From Gemmatimonadota bacterium (GTDB taxonomy: Bacteria; Gemmatimonadota; Gemmatimonadetes; Gemmatimonadales; Gemmatimonadaceae): a stretch of 5,099 nucleotides of DNA. This document shows, piece by piece, positions 5,005 to 5,099 of this stretch (the first letter of the stretch is position 1; the number at the start of each line of letters is the position of its first letter). Location: NCBI GenBank assembly GCA_003142495.1, contig PLMM01000003.1, forward strand, positions 1 through 5,099, read 5' to 3'. Both the position numbers and the translations under genes were made by a program. Under the pieces are notes generated by a model, which was not told the DNA's origin, made no database searches, and worked only from the letters and a program-made list of their open reading frames with translations.

Positions 5005-5099
5005 GCAGGCGCGATTCAGCAGCTCGGCTTTCCGATCGTCGCCGCGAGGAGACCCGGCAGATAGAGTATGCCCGTCCGTCGTACTTCCCAACCGCCGCA

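Larger units (their letters stand above)
4763..5099. other. Gene-free stretch upstream of the operon
   Basis: No reading frame here has a recognisable protein family, signal peptide or good start. The short minus-strand frames (4730-4966, 4873-5091) have the Arg/Pro-rich composition expected from GC-rich non-coding DNA. The DNA is very GC-rich apart from an A/T-richer patch at about 4871-4912. Near the right edge an ATG at 5068 follows an in-frame TAG at 5062 and a GAGGAGA at 5046-5052, but the 15-nt spacing is long and only ten codons are visible. A rightward gene starting there, divergent from the operon, is possible but unproven. Confidence 0.5.

Noticed and set aside
4730..5091. Two small minus-strand frames (78 and 72 codons) in the upstream region
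   Set aside because: They have Arg/Pro-rich composition, no family and no ribosome site; one runs through the AT palindromes and the other uses a TTG start.
4947..5093. CTTCCCAACC occurring at 4947-4956 and 5084-5093
   Set aside because: A 10-bp repeat 137 bp apart with no flanking similarity; it is close to what chance allows and no function is suggested.

Overview
The window looks like GC-rich chromosomal DNA from an aerobic, diderm (Gram-negative-type) bacterium. The evidence is an outer-membrane beta-barrel protein ending in Phe, periplasmic c-type cytochromes and a haem-copper oxidase. The wording of the protein families (coxB with QFAFYFRYPGPDGKFG, the copper protein with CNVHPWMHGY) recalls Gemmatimonadota, Acidobacteriota and similar environmental phyla. 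That placement is a judgement from pattern memory, not a search result.

All convincing genes lie on the minus strand and form one apparent operon, read from right to left. (1) 4555-3035: an outer-membrane porin fused to a single c-type haem. (2) 3016-2135: a secreted dihaem cytochrome c. (3) 2097-1381: a periplasmic protein with cupredoxin-like copper ligands and a carboxypeptidase-regulatory-like C-terminal domain. (4) 1277-483: cytochrome c oxidase subunit II with an intact CuA site. (5) 431 to beyond the left edge: cytochrome c oxidase subunit I, N-terminal 143 residues only. Gaps are 18, 37, 103 and 51 nt. The 103-nt gap holds an 8-bp GC-rich hairpin that may set the oxidase genes apart from the upstream genes.

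Taken together the genes describe a possible electron wire: outer-membrane haem-porin, then periplasmic dihaem cytochrome and/or copper protein, then CuA of subunit II, then the subunit I active site and O2. The order (porin-cytochrome, dihaem cytochrome, cupredoxin-like protein, coxB, coxA) is the same as cyc2-cyc1-acoP-coxB-coxA in the rus iron-oxidation operon of Acidithiobacillus ferrooxidans. This is the most interesting point in the window. Whether the donor is Fe(II) or something else cannot be told from sequence.

The right-hand 544 nt (4556-5099) hold no convincing gene. They contain the operon leader and a sharply AT-rich block with two identical 15-bp repeats, each carrying the 12-bp palindrome TTTATTAATAAA, exactly 22 bp apart. 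They also contain a GC-rich stretch with a perfect match to the Gram-positive-type LexA box, about 64 bp before a possible rightward start codon at 5068.
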